DNA of 64,000 nt, from the NCBI RefSeq assembly GCF_012927445.1, contig NZ_JABBPD010000001.1, forward strand, positions 496,001 to 560,000. The letters run 5' to 3'. The DNA is from Rhodoferax sp. (GTDB lineage: Bacteria > Pseudomonadota > Gammaproteobacteria > Burkholderiales > Burkholderiaceae_C). The notes under the pieces are model-generated. The model searched no databases and was not told where the DNA came from. It saw only the letters and a program-made list of their open reading frames with translations. Position numbers and translations under genes: made by a program. Below are positions 62,812 through 64,000 of the stretch, piece after piece. Position 1 is the stretch's first letter, and the number at the start of each line of letters is the position of its first letter.

Positions 62812-64000
62812 TGCCAACGCACAAGACCCCTACGCAGGCAATCTCTTGACGCAGGGCCTGGGGCCGATCAGGTCAAGGATTGAGGTCATTAAGACGCTAA
62901 CGGAGCTTCCAAAACGACCTAAAACGATGGATGGCATTTCTCCCCATATCGCCATGCATCACTTGATGTCGCTACGTGATTTTCATCTACCCAGCGTCGA
63001 AGAGTGCCGTCTTCATGAAACCATTGAACTGATGATCAGACAAAACTACCGCTACCTTGACCCTACTGCTGCCACTACCTGGTCGACACTCAGTGGAGAT
63101 AATGCTGCGCCCAGTCTCAAACGGGCACCAGCTTATGGTGCTGCGGTCGTGGGGCATTCCGGCACCGGAAAAACAGAAGCTATTCTGCGTTGTCTGCGAA
63201 GTTACCCACAGCAGGTGATCCACCATAACAGCTTTCCAAGGCTGGTTGGGGGTCACCAACAGGTCGTCTGGCTCTCCATCAATGTACCACCCAGTGGTAG
63301 AACTGTGGATCTCGCAACAGATCTCATGCGTGAATGGGACAGGGTCACTGGCGGAAACCGCTTTGCATCCGATCTCGCCAAAGACCGACGCGATGGTATG
63401 AAAATGCTTGATTCATGGCGGCAGGTGGCCACAGCGCATTTCCTGGGTGTACTTCACTTGGATGAAGTTCAAAACCTCTTCAAGCTTGCGACCCTGAAAA
63501 AGCGACGCAGCAAACGCACCCCTGAAGACGACCCGCCAGAACTGAGCATTGTCGAAGATCAATTTCTGAAATGGATTCTGATATTGATGAACACCTGGCA
63601 AGTCCCCCTCCTTCTGTCTGGAACCCCGGATGGGATCGGCGCTTTGACACGCCGCCTCAGCACTACGGAACGCATCGTGACTTCTGGGTTCCATCAAATT
63701 CAGCATTTTGAGAATGCGAAAGACAGCAACTTCAGGACAAATTTTTTGGAACTACTGGGCAAATACCAGTATGTGCAAAAAAAATTACTTATTGACGATG
63801 AACTGGCTAATCTGATCATTGAACTCACTGGCGGTATTCAGCGTCTCATCATTGCGCTGTGGATCGCGGCACAGCGCATTGCATTGGAGAGGAACAAGGG
63901 GGACCTGCTGCTGACCGACTTCAAAACAGCTGCGGCAACCTATTTGGCACCAGTCGCTCCAGCCGTAGTTGCTTTTCGGAGCAAAGATCCAGCAAAAATG
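62804..64000 (+). CDS. tnsC: Tn7-like AAA+ regulator TnsC (3' end outside window)
   Basis: The frame is open to the window end, about 399 residues visible, starting at ATG inside the tnsB stop region. Walker A is VVGHSGTGKT (117-124) and Walker B is VLHLDEVQN (D220, E221). TnsC is the ATP-dependent switch between target selection and TnsAB. Partner genes (TniQ/TnsD or others) should lie beyond the window. Confidence 0.92.
   Translation, partial: MSDANAQDPYAGNLLTQGLGPIRSRIEVIKTLTELPKRPKTMDGISPHIAMHHLMSLRDFHLPSVEECRLHETIELMIRQNYRYLDPTAATTWSTLSGDNAAPSLKRAPAYGAAVVGHSGTGKTEAILRCLRSYPQQVIHHNSFPRLVGGHQQVVWLSINVPPSGRTVDLATDLMREWDRVTGGNRFASDLAKDRRDGMKMLDSWRQVATAHFLGVLHLDEVQNLFKLATLKKRRSKRTPEDDPPELSIVEDQFLKWILILMNTWQVPLLLSGTPDGIGALTRRLSTTERIVTSGFHQIQHFENAKDSNFRTNFLELLGKYQYVQKKLLIDDELANLIIELTGGIQRLIIALWIAAQRIALERNKGDLLLTDFKTAAATYLAPVAPAVVAFRSKDPAKM

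Noticed and set aside
1..64000. tRNA or rRNA genes
   Set aside because: Reading the gene-free stretches on both strands I saw no tRNA-like T-loop sequence (GGTTCGAATCC type) in a plausible fold and no rRNA sequence; a tRNAscan-SE run could overturn this.

Overview
The window looks like a chromosomal segment of a betaproteobacterium, most likely Comamonadaceae (Rhodoferax/Polaromonas-like). This is inferred from GC-rich coding with strong G/C third-position bias, the mix of Aap, Pot and SsuABC-type importers, the YebC paralogue, and a short dispersed repeat (TTGCTATTAA..TTAATAGC type) that I associate with this family. There is no rRNA or tRNA gene and no CRISPR array that I can see.

Positions 1 to about 44.8 kb are ordinary core and accessory genome. 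In order: an NMT1/SsuA-type ABC importer with a carboxymuconolactone-decarboxylase-like protein; a YebC-family regulator; a Zn alcohol dehydrogenase; a QseBC-like two-component system; a DUF1345 membrane protein and two tandem small secreted or membrane proteins; a molybdenum hydroxylase operon (2Fe-2S subunit, Tat-exported Mo subunit, MocA-like cytidylyltransferase) next to a LysR regulator divergent from azoR; a DHA2 MFS exporter and a TauE exporter; complete aapJQMP and potFGHI import operons; a second alcohol dehydrogenase; a DHH phosphoesterase with a divergent PRPP synthetase; small stress proteins (DUF2934, YbhB, Hsp20); an RNase Z-like hydrolase; a RelA/SpoT synthetase; MltB; a QueG-like ferredoxin protein; NRDE and MYG1 proteins; a LysR/SDR pair; and two glutathione transferases.

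From about 44.8 kb to the end the window is a mosaic mobile and defence island. It opens with an IS256 transposase remnant and a 56-bp near-perfect palindrome plus a third copy of the same 17-bp sequence, which resemble transposon end sites. Then come a BrxR/CapW-like WYL regulator divergent from a complete four-gene Wadjet operon (jetABCD, an SMC-type plasmid defence system), a DUF1016/YhcG nuclease remnant, and a visibly AT-richer two-gene module of a UvrD-like SF1 helicase and an unknown 282-residue protein. The last part is a phage-Mu-like control region (XRE repressor with a membrane protein, divergent from a BcepMu gp16-like regulator across palindromic operators), a small predicted RNA with its own promoter and terminator, and a Tn7-like tnsA-tnsB-tnsC operon whose tnsC runs off the window.

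The most promising candidates for undescribed biology are the helicase/282-residue module and the combination of a Tn7-like transposase operon with a Mu-like switch and a small RNA just upstream of tnsA. The outer ends of the Tn7-like element are not resolved here, so whether the Wadjet and helicase genes are its cargo is open. All functional calls come from reading motifs; no database search was run.
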